In this document: one piece after another, positions 43,957-50,570 of the stretch
Layout: every line of letters begins with the position of its first letter
Numbering within the stretch: position 1 is the stretch's first letter
Assembly (NCBI RefSeq): GCF_039978735.1
Contig: NZ_JBDWAS010000024.1
Location: forward strand, 1 to 64,000
DNA length: 64,000 bases
Reading direction: 5' to 3'
From: Maricaulis sp039978735
Lineage (GTDB): Bacteria; Pseudomonadota; Alphaproteobacteria; Caulobacterales; Maricaulaceae
Notes under the pieces: generated by a model
The model's database searches: none
The model's input: only the letters and a program-made list of their open reading frames with translations
What the model was told of the DNA's origin: nothing
Translations under genes and position numbers: made by a program

Positions 43957-45006
43957 CTAGTGGCCCGAGTCTTCAGAGACGCCGCTGAGCGGCTCGAAGA
44001 TTTCCGGGTTTTCCGGTCCTTCGACGTGGAGGATGCCGGCCAGGCCGCGTTCGACGCGCGACAGGGCGTGGTCGACCAGGATGTAATTGCCCGGCACTTC
44101 GAGCGCGAAGTCGACGGCGACGGCACCACCCGGTGCGACCGTCACGGTCTGTACGTCGCTGATGGTCTCCGAGGTGAAGGAACCGAAGGGATAGATCTCG
44201 TCAAAGATCTCGCCGATCACGTGGAAGGACGACGTCTTGTTCGGGCCGCCCACGCCGAAGAAGATGCGGACGGTCTCGCCGACCCGGGCCTGCAGCGGGT
44301 TGTCCCGCAGGGCACCGGCTGCGCCGTTGAAGACGTAGTATTCCGGCTCTTCGTCGAGCAGCTTGTCGATGCTTTCGGTGAGGTGACCCGGCGTGCCGAA
44401 CTCCTCTTCCGTGTAGATCTCGCCCTGCATGACGTAGAATTCGCGATCGACGGCCGGCAGGCCGTCTTCCGGCTCGACGACGATCAGGCCGTACATGCCA
44501 TTGGCGATGTGGCTGGCGACCATCGGCGTGGCGCAGTGATAGACATAGACGCCGGGGTTGAGTGCCTGGAAGACGAAGGAGCGGGTCTCGCCGGGGCCGG
44601 CCAGCGTCGCGGGAGCGCCACCGCCGGGGCCCGTTACCGCGTGGAAGTCCACATTGTGCGGCATCAGGCTGTCTTCGTGATTGGTCAGGCGGACTTCCAC
44701 CGTGTCACCGACGCGGACGCGGATCATCGGTCCGGGGACCTGATGGTTGAAGGTCCAGTAGGTGTAGGTCGAGCCGTCGGCCAGCTGGCCTTCCAATTCC
44801 ACCGTTTCCAGTTCCACCAGGTGGCGCTGCGGCTCACGGGCGGTGATCGGAGCCGGCACTTCCGTGGGGTCGCGGACGATATTGGCCGCCGGGGCCGCAT
44901 CGTCCTGGCCATAGGCCAGCGGCTGGAAGATGAAAGCCGCCGCAGCGGCCACCAGTGCGGTCGCGGTGCCAGCGATGAGGACGTTTTTCAGGCTGCGGGT
45001 TTTCAT
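43957..45006 (-). CDS. nirK: Copper-containing nitrite reductase NirK
   Basis: ATG 45006 is used (GGAG upstream); a longer open frame lacks a signal peptide. The 349-aa protein has a signal peptide ending at AYGQD. Two cupredoxin domains carry type 1 ligands His117, Cys158, His166, Met171 and type 2 ligands His122, His157, His313, with the catalytic Asp120 and His262 in place. It reduces nitrite to NO in the periplasm. The trimer interface and length are standard. A TTGCG-N4-AACAA site lies about 73 bp upstream. Confidence 0.96.
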   Translation of the reverse strand: MKTRSLKNVLIAGTATALVAAAAAFIFQPLAYGQDDAAPAANIVRDPTEVPAPITAREPQRHLVELETVELEGQLADGSTYTYWTFNHQVPGPMIRVRVGDTVEVRLTNHEDSLMPHNVDFHAVTGPGGGAPATLAGPGETRSFVFQALNPGVYVYHCATPMVASHIANGMYGLIVVEPEDGLPAVDREFYVMQGEIYTEEEFGTPGHLTESIDKLLDEEPEYYVFNGAAGALRDNPLQARVGETVRIFFGVGGPNKTSSFHVIGEIFDEIYPFGSFTSETISDVQTVTVAPGGAVAVDFALEVPGNYILVDHALSRVERGLAGILHVEGPENPEIFEPLSGVSEDSGH

Positions 45007-45071
45007 GTCTTGCACTCCGTTTGAGCAGCGTTGTGATGATTGGGGTTTAGGCGTTCCGGGCGGTTCACGAC

Positions 45072-45085
45072 TTGCGCTTGAACAA
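45072..45085. promoter_or_regulatory. FNR/NnrR-type site upstream of nirK
   Basis: TTGCG-CTTG-AACAA reads TTGTT-CAAG-CGCAA on the nirK strand. It keeps the TTG-N8-CAA core but its inner arms are not fully symmetric. It is centred about 73 bp from the nirK start. Confidence 0.55.
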
Positions 45086-45123
45086 AAGAAACGGGAATTC
45101 CGCACCCGGACTGGGGAGAAAGG

Positions 45124-45690
45124 TCAGGCGGCCAGAGCGCCTTCGATGCGGTAGGTTCGCTTGCCGGTCACGACGAGGCGGCGTTCGCGCATCCAGCGGG
45201 AAAACAGGCGCGAAACCGTCTCGATGGTCAGGCCGGTATAATCTGCGATTTCCTGCCGGGTCATCGGCAGTTCGATATCGCCGATCGGGGTGGACAGCCG
45301 GTCCGACACGATGATCAGGAATTCCGCCAAGCGTTCCGCCGCCGATTTCTGGGCCAGCAGGGTGACATGGCGGCGGTCACGGTCGAGCCGTCCGCGCATC
45401 TGCTGGAAGATGTATTCGGCCCAGACCGGATCCGACAGGGCGGCATCGCTCGGCGCCGAGACCAGTTCGACCTCGGTGATCGCCTCGGCATAGTGATCCA
45501 GCTCACCGTCGAACTGGAAATGGAGGAGTTCGCCAGCCGTGACGAAGTCGACGATCTGGCGACGGCCGTCCTCGAACAGGTTGAACACCATCACGACGCC
45601 GCGCTCGACCCGGAAAAGATCGGTGGCGCGGTCACCGGCGAAATAGACCGGGGTGTGGCTGGCCAGTGTGCGGCGGGTTTCCTGGATCAT
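45124..45690 (-). CDS. fixK: FixK-type CRP/FNR transcriptional regulator
   Basis: This 188-aa protein has a cyclic-nucleotide-like sensor fold and a C-terminal winged helix with MTRQEIADYTGLTIETVSRL, whose E-TVSR recognition residues fit TTGAT/TTGAC-type boxes. It has no cysteine at all, so it is not an iron-sulfur FNR but a FixK. It is shorter at the N-terminus than most FixK proteins (about 210-230). It lies downstream of fixL-fixJ-fixT and upstream of nirK, matching a FixLJ-K cascade. Confidence 0.83.
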   Translation of the reverse strand: MIQETRRTLASHTPVYFAGDRATDLFRVERGVVMVFNLFEDGRRQIVDFVTAGELLHFQFDGELDHYAEAITEVELVSAPSDAALSDPVWAEYIFQQMRGRLDRDRRHVTLLAQKSAAERLAEFLIIVSDRLSTPIGDIELPMTRQEIADYTGLTIETVSRLFSRWMRERRLVVTGKRTYRIEGALAA

Positions 45691-45781
45691 GGTTCGGGCT
45701 CCGGCGTGGTGCGTTCGTGAGCCCTTGTTTGTCAGACCGGCCGCCGCGAAAAAATTCGCATCACCGCGTACGGGATTTCCC

Positions 45782-46156
45782 CTATGCGCTGCCCCGGCCG
45801 TCGGTGGCGGCCCTCAAGGCGTCCAGGATTTCGGTCGCGGCGAGCGGCTTGCGCAGGATCTGCACATCGCGCGTTCCAGCCAGCCGGCCGCGGAGCAGTG
45901 CAGGGGATTGCGCCGTCAGCAGGATGATTGCCGGACAGACGCTCAGCGTGCCGCGCCAAGTCAGCAAACGGCGGATGTCCGCGTCGGTGGCCAGGTCGGC
46001 AATAATGATGCCGGTTCCCGGTGGTCTCGCGCCAGCAATAGCCGCATCAACGGTCTCGAAGACCGTGAGCGCAAAGCCCAGCGCCTGTGCGAACGCCTGG
46101 AAGGCATCGCTCACGGACGGGTCGGCTTCGACGAGTATGATGGCCAGCGGGGTCAT
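45782..46156 (-). CDS. Stand-alone receiver-domain protein, FixT-like
   Basis: This 124-aa product is a single receiver domain: acidic pair-like ILVEADPSV, phosphoacceptor region IIADLATD, and RKPL with the conserved Lys. No output domain follows. Position between fixJ and fixK matches FixT, the small receiver-like inhibitor of FixL. The iron-sulfur-binding FixT of Caulobacter has several cysteines; here only one Cys is present (LSVCPAI), so redox sensing would have to differ. FixT identity is inferred from location. Confidence 0.65.
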   Translation of the reverse strand: MTPLAIILVEADPSVSDAFQAFAQALGFALTVFETVDAAIAGARPPGTGIIIADLATDADIRRLLTWRGTLSVCPAIILLTAQSPALLRGRLAGTRDVQILRKPLAATEILDALRAATDGRGSA

Positions 46157-46218
46157 GACCCGACAGGCTCTAGCGCAGAGACACGTCGCGTGCTTTGCGC
46201 GAAATCAATCGCGGGCGG

Positions 46219-46797
46219 TCAGCGCGACATCAGGCGGACAAGCTCCGCCACATTGCGCACACTCAGCTTGGCAAAGACACGTGCGCGGTGGATCTCGACC
46301 GTGCGCGGACTGATGTCCAGCTCGCGCGCGACCTCCTTGTTGGTCAGCCCCCGATTGAGGGCATCGGCAATGTCACGCTCGCGATCGGTCAGGCCCGACA
46401 ACAGGGCATCCGCATCACCGGACGGCTGGCGTCCGGCATCCAGAGCATGCGCCATCGCCGCCTCGATCGAGGCCGGCTTGAAAGGTTTCTCGACAAAGTC
46501 GTGCGCCCCGAGACGGATCGCCTCGACCGCCGTTGCGATATCGCCATGCGCACTGATCATGATCACCGGAAAGGATACGGGCGTCAGGCGTCTCAGAACG
46601 TCGAGACCGGAGAGCTGGGGCATTTTCAGATCGAGGAAAGCGATGTCGGGCGGTGCATCGCCGACCTGTTCGATAAAGGACAGGCCGTGCGCATGCAGCG
46701 TCAGGCGACGGCCGGGACCATCGAGTACCGCCGCCAGCCCTTCGCGGACGGCATCATCGTCATCGGTGATGGCGATCGAGATTTCGCCTGCGGGCAT
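46219..46797 (-). CDS. fixJ: FixJ-type response regulator
   Basis: ATG 46797 (MPAGEISIAITDDDDAV) is used; it begins 4 bp after the fixL stop. The 192-aa protein has a receiver domain with the acidic pocket in TDDDDAV, phosphoacceptor in AFLDLKMPQL, MISAHGDIATAVEAIRLGA and EKPFKP, then a LuxR-type helix-turn-helix (LTNKEVARELDISPRTVEIH). Receives phosphate from FixL and activates low-oxygen genes such as fixK. Confidence 0.92.
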   Translation of the reverse strand: MPAGEISIAITDDDDAVREGLAAVLDGPGRRLTLHAHGLSFIEQVGDAPPDIAFLDLKMPQLSGLDVLRRLTPVSFPVIMISAHGDIATAVEAIRLGAHDFVEKPFKPASIEAAMAHALDAGRQPSGDADALLSGLTDRERDIADALNRGLTNKEVARELDISPRTVEIHRARVFAKLSVRNVAELVRLMSR

Positions 46798-46801
46798 ACG
46801 G

Positions 46802-47908
46802 CTACTCCATGGGAAGATTGAGACGGAAGCAGGCGCCGGACAAACGATCCCGGCGTGCCGGTTCGACGAGTTCGAGGCTGCCGCCATGCGATTCGGCGAT
46901 CGTCCGGCAGATGGACAGGCCGATCCCCAGCCCGTCCTTCTTGCTTGTCACAAAGGGGGAGAACAGGTTTGGAGCGAGGTCGTCGGCGATGCCGGGACCG
47001 TTGTCCTCGACCTCGATCGCGGCCAAGCCGTCATCGCCGGCCGACACGCGGACACGGATGAGACGTACGTCCTGCTCGCTCGTTGCATCGATCGCATTCT
47101 TGACCAGATTGACCAGGACCTGGCGGATCTGGGTCGGATCGGCGAAGACTTCCAGTGTCTCGTCGACGCCGGACAGATCGATCCGCGCCCGCCCGCCATC
47201 ATCGACGACGCTGCAAAGTTCCGCGGCATCGACGACGATATCGGCAAGCCGCACCTCACGGCGCTCGTCATCGCCGGGCTCGACCATCTGGCGAATGCGG
47301 CGCACGATCTCGCCGGCGCGCAAGGCCTCGTCCTGGGCCCGGGCGAACAATTCCCGTGCCTTCGCGGGATCAGCCTCCAGCGAACGTTCCGACGCCGTCA
47401 GGAAAAGCGAGATGGCCGTCAATGGCTGATTGAGCTCGTGGGCGAGGGCCGAACCCATCTCCGCTACGGCCCCGACCCGGCCCATATGCGTCAGCTGGGC
47501 CTGCAGGTCGCGCAGACGCCGTTCGGCTGCAACGCGCTGGGTGAGATCACGGACAATGCCGACAAAGCAGCTTTCCCCGCCGGTCTCGAACTCTCCGACG
47601 GAGAGGTCCATCGGGAACTCGCTGCCATCCTTGCGCAAGCCTTCGACCTCACGGCCGATGCCGATAATCCGCGGCGTTCCGGTGGTGAGATAATTGGTGA
47701 TGAAGCCGTCATGCCGCTCGGCATAGCGCGGCGGCATCAGCATCGAGACATTCCGGCCAAGCACCTCGTCCGCCGTCCAGCCGAAAATGCGCTCGCATGC
47801 AGGATTGTACAGGCTGACATGGCCCGCACGGTCGATGCAAAGAATTCCATCGACCGCGGTGTGGATCAGCGCTTCAAGCTGGCCTTCCGCAAAGGTCTTT
47901 TCTGCCAT
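46802..47908 (-). CDS. fixL: Heme-PAS oxygen-sensor histidine kinase FixL
   Basis: ATG 47908 is preferred to an upstream TTG. The 368-aa kinase has one PAS domain (about 10-120) with the FixL heme pocket: His66 in RYAERHDGF is the expected heme ligand and Arg86 in IIGIGREVEG the O2-contact residue, spaced 20 apart as in rhizobial FixL (200/220). The kinase core has the phosphoacceptor His157 (ALAHELNQPLT), N box (LVNLVKNAIDAT) and G boxes (DNGPGI, GLGIGLSI). No membrane helix, so it is cytosolic. Confidence 0.93.
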   Translation of the reverse strand: MAEKTFAEGQLEALIHTAVDGILCIDRAGHVSLYNPACERIFGWTADEVLGRNVSMLMPPRYAERHDGFITNYLTTGTPRIIGIGREVEGLRKDGSEFPMDLSVGEFETGGESCFVGIVRDLTQRVAAERRLRDLQAQLTHMGRVGAVAEMGSALAHELNQPLTAISLFLTASERSLEADPAKARELFARAQDEALRAGEIVRRIRQMVEPGDDERREVRLADIVVDAAELCSVVDDGGRARIDLSGVDETLEVFADPTQIRQVLVNLVKNAIDATSEQDVRLIRVRVSAGDDGLAAIEVEDNGPGIADDLAPNLFSPFVTSKKDGLGIGLSICRTIAESHGGSLELVEPARRDRLSGACFRLNLPME

Positions 47909-48030
47909 GGCGCGAGAAACCCTGCCGAGCGTGTCCGGCACGCCAGACTGCGCCAACGTGCCCGCTCTTGCAAGTCAATCGCCGCAAGAATTGCCATATT
48001 CTCTCGTAAATTCAGGTAAATAATACCATA

Positions 48031-48255
48031 TTAGCTGGCCGCGTCCGGCCTCTCACCGGCGCCAATCGCCTGCGCCAGCTCGCCCGCAAGGACCTCGGGA
48101 TCGAGTCCGTATTCGTGGGCCGCCTCGCGGACGGTCATGAAGGGCGCCATGACACATCCCGGACAGGCCATGCGGTGACGGATGAAGACCGGAACCGCGT
48201 CCGGCCACTGGGTCATCAGCTCGCCGACGACCATGGTTTCGATCCGATCATTCAT
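48031..48255 (-). CDS. DUF1858-domain protein with CxxC motif
   Basis: ATG 48255 follows AAGGAG 7 bp upstream. The 74-aa protein is a single DUF1858 domain: VVGELMTQWPDAVPVFIRHR, then MACPGCVMAP with the CxxC pair. Such domains occur in hybrid-cluster-protein or ScdA-like stress proteins and probably bind metal or act in redox chemistry. A TTG-N8-CAA site 54-67 bp upstream (48309-48322) and the neighbouring regulator of NO metabolism suggest a role in nitrogen-oxide stress. Confidence 0.82.
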   Translation of the reverse strand: MNDRIETMVVGELMTQWPDAVPVFIRHRMACPGCVMAPFMTVREAAHEYGLDPEVLAGELAQAIGAGERPDAAS

Positions 48256-48308
48256 GGCAATCTCCTTCCAGACACGGCTGCAGTATGGCCGCCATGCCGG
48301 AAGGGGAT

Positions 48309-48322
48309 TTGTCACGCCGCAA
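48309..48322. promoter_or_regulatory. NnrR/FNR-type site upstream of DUF1858 gene
   Basis: TTGTC-ACGC-CGCAA keeps the TTG-N8-CAA core in the short gap after the nnrR stop (48340), about 60 bp before the DUF1858 start. The DUF1858 gene may therefore have its own promoter. Confidence 0.52.
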
Positions 48323-48339
48323 ATCACGGGCGATCTGTT

Positions 48340-49038
48340 TCAGGCCTGTTCGGAAATCTCCACCAGGCGGTGCGGCCTGCAGATCACCAGGTGGCTGGAC
48401 CGGCGGCCTTCGAGAATGCCTTCATCGATCCATCCGGACAGTGTCCGGCTGACGGTGTGGAGCGTCGTGCCCGTCATCTCGGCCAAGTCCTGGCGCGACA
48501 GGGCGAAGGGTATCTCCACGCCGGCCTCGGTCTTGCGGCCCGACTGGCCGGCGATCTTGAGGATGGTCGCGGCGATCCGCCGCTCGACCTGCTGGGTGGC
48601 GACCTGTTGCAGGCGTTCCTGCAACTCCTCGATCCGCCCGCCCATCATGTTCATGGCCTTCATCGCAAGCGGCGGATGCGCCTGCATCAGCTCCATCATG
48701 CGCACCTCGCTCCAGACCAGCAGCCGCGTCTCCTCGACCGCGAGCGGCGTGGCCGGATAGGGCACCTTGCGCCAGACCGCGACCGAGCCGACGAGATCGC
48801 CGGGTCCCATGAAACGCAGCACGATATTCTTACCGTCGGGCGTCGTCTGATCCAGCCGCAACCGCCCCCAGGCAACAATGAAATGGTGACCGGCTTCATC
48901 GCCCTGCCGGAAGACGACATCGCCCTTGTCGACCACACGCACCTGGGCGGTCTCGGCCGCCTCCGACAATGTTTCCAGCGGCAGGCCGGCAAACAGTTTG
49001 GCGCGTTCGACAATGGCGATCCTGGCAGTCTTGTCCAT
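48340..49038 (-). CDS. nnrR: NnrR/Dnr-like CRP/FNR regulator of NO metabolism
   Basis: ATG 49038 (MDKTARIAIVERAKLF) is used; the open frame continues far upstream antisense to hemN. The 232-aa protein has a CRP-like beta-barrel sensor, long dimer helix and a winged helix with FALSRQDLAEMTGTTLHTVS, a pattern typical of NnrR-type regulators that sense NO via heme. No cluster-binding cysteines are present. It is divergent from hemN and lies next to norZ. NnrR sites TTGCG-N4-CGCAA occur here and further left. Confidence 0.82.
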   Translation of the reverse strand: MDKTARIAIVERAKLFAGLPLETLSEAAETAQVRVVDKGDVVFRQGDEAGHHFIVAWGRLRLDQTTPDGKNIVLRFMGPGDLVGSVAVWRKVPYPATPLAVEETRLLVWSEVRMMELMQAHPPLAMKAMNMMGGRIEELQERLQQVATQQVERRIAATILKIAGQSGRKTEAGVEIPFALSRQDLAEMTGTTLHTVSRTLSGWIDEGILEGRRSSHLVICRPHRLVEISEQA

Positions 49039-49062
49039 GATGCGGCCCCATCTGCAGAAGGT

Positions 49063-49076
49063 TTGCGTTACCTCAA
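49063..49076. promoter_or_regulatory. FNR/NnrR-type site between nnrR and hemN
   Basis: TTGCG-TTAC-CTCAA keeps TTG-N8-CAA in the 72-bp divergent gap. It is centred 41 bp before the hemN ATG and 31 bp before the nnrR ATG, so it could repress or activate either gene. Confidence 0.5.
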
Positions 49077-49110
49077 ATCGTGCCCGGCGCCAAACGGCTA
49101 TCCAGCGCAC

Positions 49111-50448
49111 ATGAGAACCGACACGATCCTGAAATACGCCGGCGAGCGGATACCGCGCTATACCAGCTATCCGACTGCGCCCCACTTCACGCCCGATATC
49201 GGTGCCGTCAGCTTTGCTCGCTGGCTGGGCGAGCTGGACCCGGCCGAGCCGGTCTCGCTTTACCTGCACATCCCCTTCTGCCGGACCATGTGCTGGTATT
49301 GCGGTTGTCACACCAAGGCGACCCGCCGGCTCGCACCGGTCGAGGCCTATGCCGAGGTTCTGCTCAAGGAGATCGACACGATCGCCAACCGCACCCCCGG
49401 ACGGCTGAAAGTCAGTCATATCCATTGGGGCGGTGGCAGTCCGACCTACCTGCCCGCGCCTTATTTTACCGCGCTCATGGACCGGCTGCGTCACCGTTTC
49501 GATGTACTGGGCGATGCGGAAGTGGCGGTCGAGGTCGATCCCCGCATCTTCTCGCCGGAAATGGCCGCAGCCTTTGGCGAGACCGGCGTCAACCGGGCCA
49601 GCCTCGGCGTGCAGACTTTCGACGAAGAGGTGCAACGGGCGGTCAACCGGGTCCAGGACCGCGATTGCATCGAGGCCTGTGTGAACCTGCTGCGGACCAG
49701 CGGCGTTGAGGGCCTCAATTTCGACCTGCTCTACGGCCTGCCCCTTCAGACGGTCGAGAAATGTGTGGCCAGCGCCGAAACCGCGCTGGAGTTTGCGCCG
49801 GACCGATTCTCGGTGTTCGGTTACGCGCACGTGCCGCACATGAAACCGCACCAGAAGATGATCCGCGACGAAACGTTGCCGGGCGCGGCCGACCGCCTCG
49901 CCCAGGCCGACGCCATCGCCGAGACCCTGACGCGGAGCGGCCATGTGCAGATCGGGCTGGATCACTTCGCCTATCGCACCGATCCGATGGCGATCGCGCT
50001 GGAGACCGGAAACCTGCACCGCAATTTCCAGGGCTATACCACCGATGCTGCAACGGCGATCATCGGCATGGGCGCTTCGGCGATCAGCTGGATGCCGCAA
50101 GGCTATATCCAGAACACAACGAACAATCATGAGTGGGAAAGACGCGTGGAGGCCGGCGATCTGCCCGTTGCCCGCGGCTACGCGCTGACACCGGACGACC
50201 GGCTGCGCCGGGCCATCATCGAACGCCTGATGTGCCACCTCGATGTGGATGTCGATGCGATCGCGGCTGCAGCCGGTACCGCGTTCGACATGCCCGACCT
50301 GTCGGCGTTCGAACACGCCGGCATCCTCTCGCGCCAGGGCAACCGGCTGGCGATAGACCCCGAATACCGGCCGCTGGTGCGCAGTGTCGCGGCGGCGTTC
50401 GACGCCTATCTGCCGACATCGACCGCGCGCCACGCCGTCGCTGTCTGA
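49111..50448 (+). CDS. hemN: Oxygen-independent coproporphyrinogen III oxidase HemN
   Basis: This 445-aa radical-SAM enzyme starts MRTDTILKYAGERIPRYTSYPT. Cys57, Cys61 and Cys64 (FCRTMCWYC, plus Cys66) bind the SAM cluster; GGGSPTYL is the SAM-binding glycine motif and QTFDEEVQRAVNR the following conserved segment. It converts coproporphyrinogen III to protoporphyrinogen IX without O2. The length (E. coli 457) and Cys66 favour true HemN over HemW. It is placed between nnrR and norZ, so heme supply is tied to denitrification. The ribosome site is weak. Confidence 0.93.
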   Translation: MRTDTILKYAGERIPRYTSYPTAPHFTPDIGAVSFARWLGELDPAEPVSLYLHIPFCRTMCWYCGCHTKATRRLAPVEAYAEVLLKEIDTIANRTPGRLKVSHIHWGGGSPTYLPAPYFTALMDRLRHRFDVLGDAEVAVEVDPRIFSPEMAAAFGETGVNRASLGVQTFDEEVQRAVNRVQDRDCIEACVNLLRTSGVEGLNFDLLYGLPLQTVEKCVASAETALEFAPDRFSVFGYAHVPHMKPHQKMIRDETLPGAADRLAQADAIAETLTRSGHVQIGLDHFAYRTDPMAIALETGNLHRNFQGYTTDAATAIIGMGASAISWMPQGYIQNTTNNHEWERRVEAGDLPVARGYALTPDDRLRRAIIERLMCHLDVDVDAIAAAAGTAFDMPDLSAFEHAGILSRQGNRLAIDPEYRPLVRSVAAAFDAYLPTSTARHAVAV

Positions 50449-50465
50449 CAGGAGATTCCGGCCAA

Positions 50466-50479
50466 TTGCGCGAGCGCAA
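50466..50479. promoter_or_regulatory. NnrR-type palindrome upstream of norZ
   Basis: TTGCG-CGAG-CGCAA, a perfect 5+5 palindrome, lies 18 bp after the hemN stop and is centred 98 bp before the norZ start. It is the typical NnrR box form and almost identical to the site at 39247. Confidence 0.8.
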
Positions 50480-50518
50480 ATCGCGCCCGGACCCTTTCGG
50501 CTATCGAGGTTGCATCAT

Positions 50519-50539
50519 CGCTCCCGGCATGCGGGAGCG
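50519..50539 (+). repeat. Stem-loop in norZ leader
   Basis: CGCTCCCG and CGGGAGCG (8-bp arms, 5-nt loop) end 31 bp before the norZ ATG. If transcription starts about 40 bp downstream of the NnrR box, the hairpin would sit at the very 5' end of the mRNA. It could also act as the hemN terminator; no T-run follows. Confidence 0.45.
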
Positions 50540-50570
50540 CGGCCTTACGCTCAAGCCGAGGGAGAAAACC

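Noticed and set aside
49039..50433. Upstream extension of the nnrR frame antisense to hemN
   Set aside because: The homologous NnrR-like part begins at ATG 49038; the extension opposes radical-SAM motifs of hemN.
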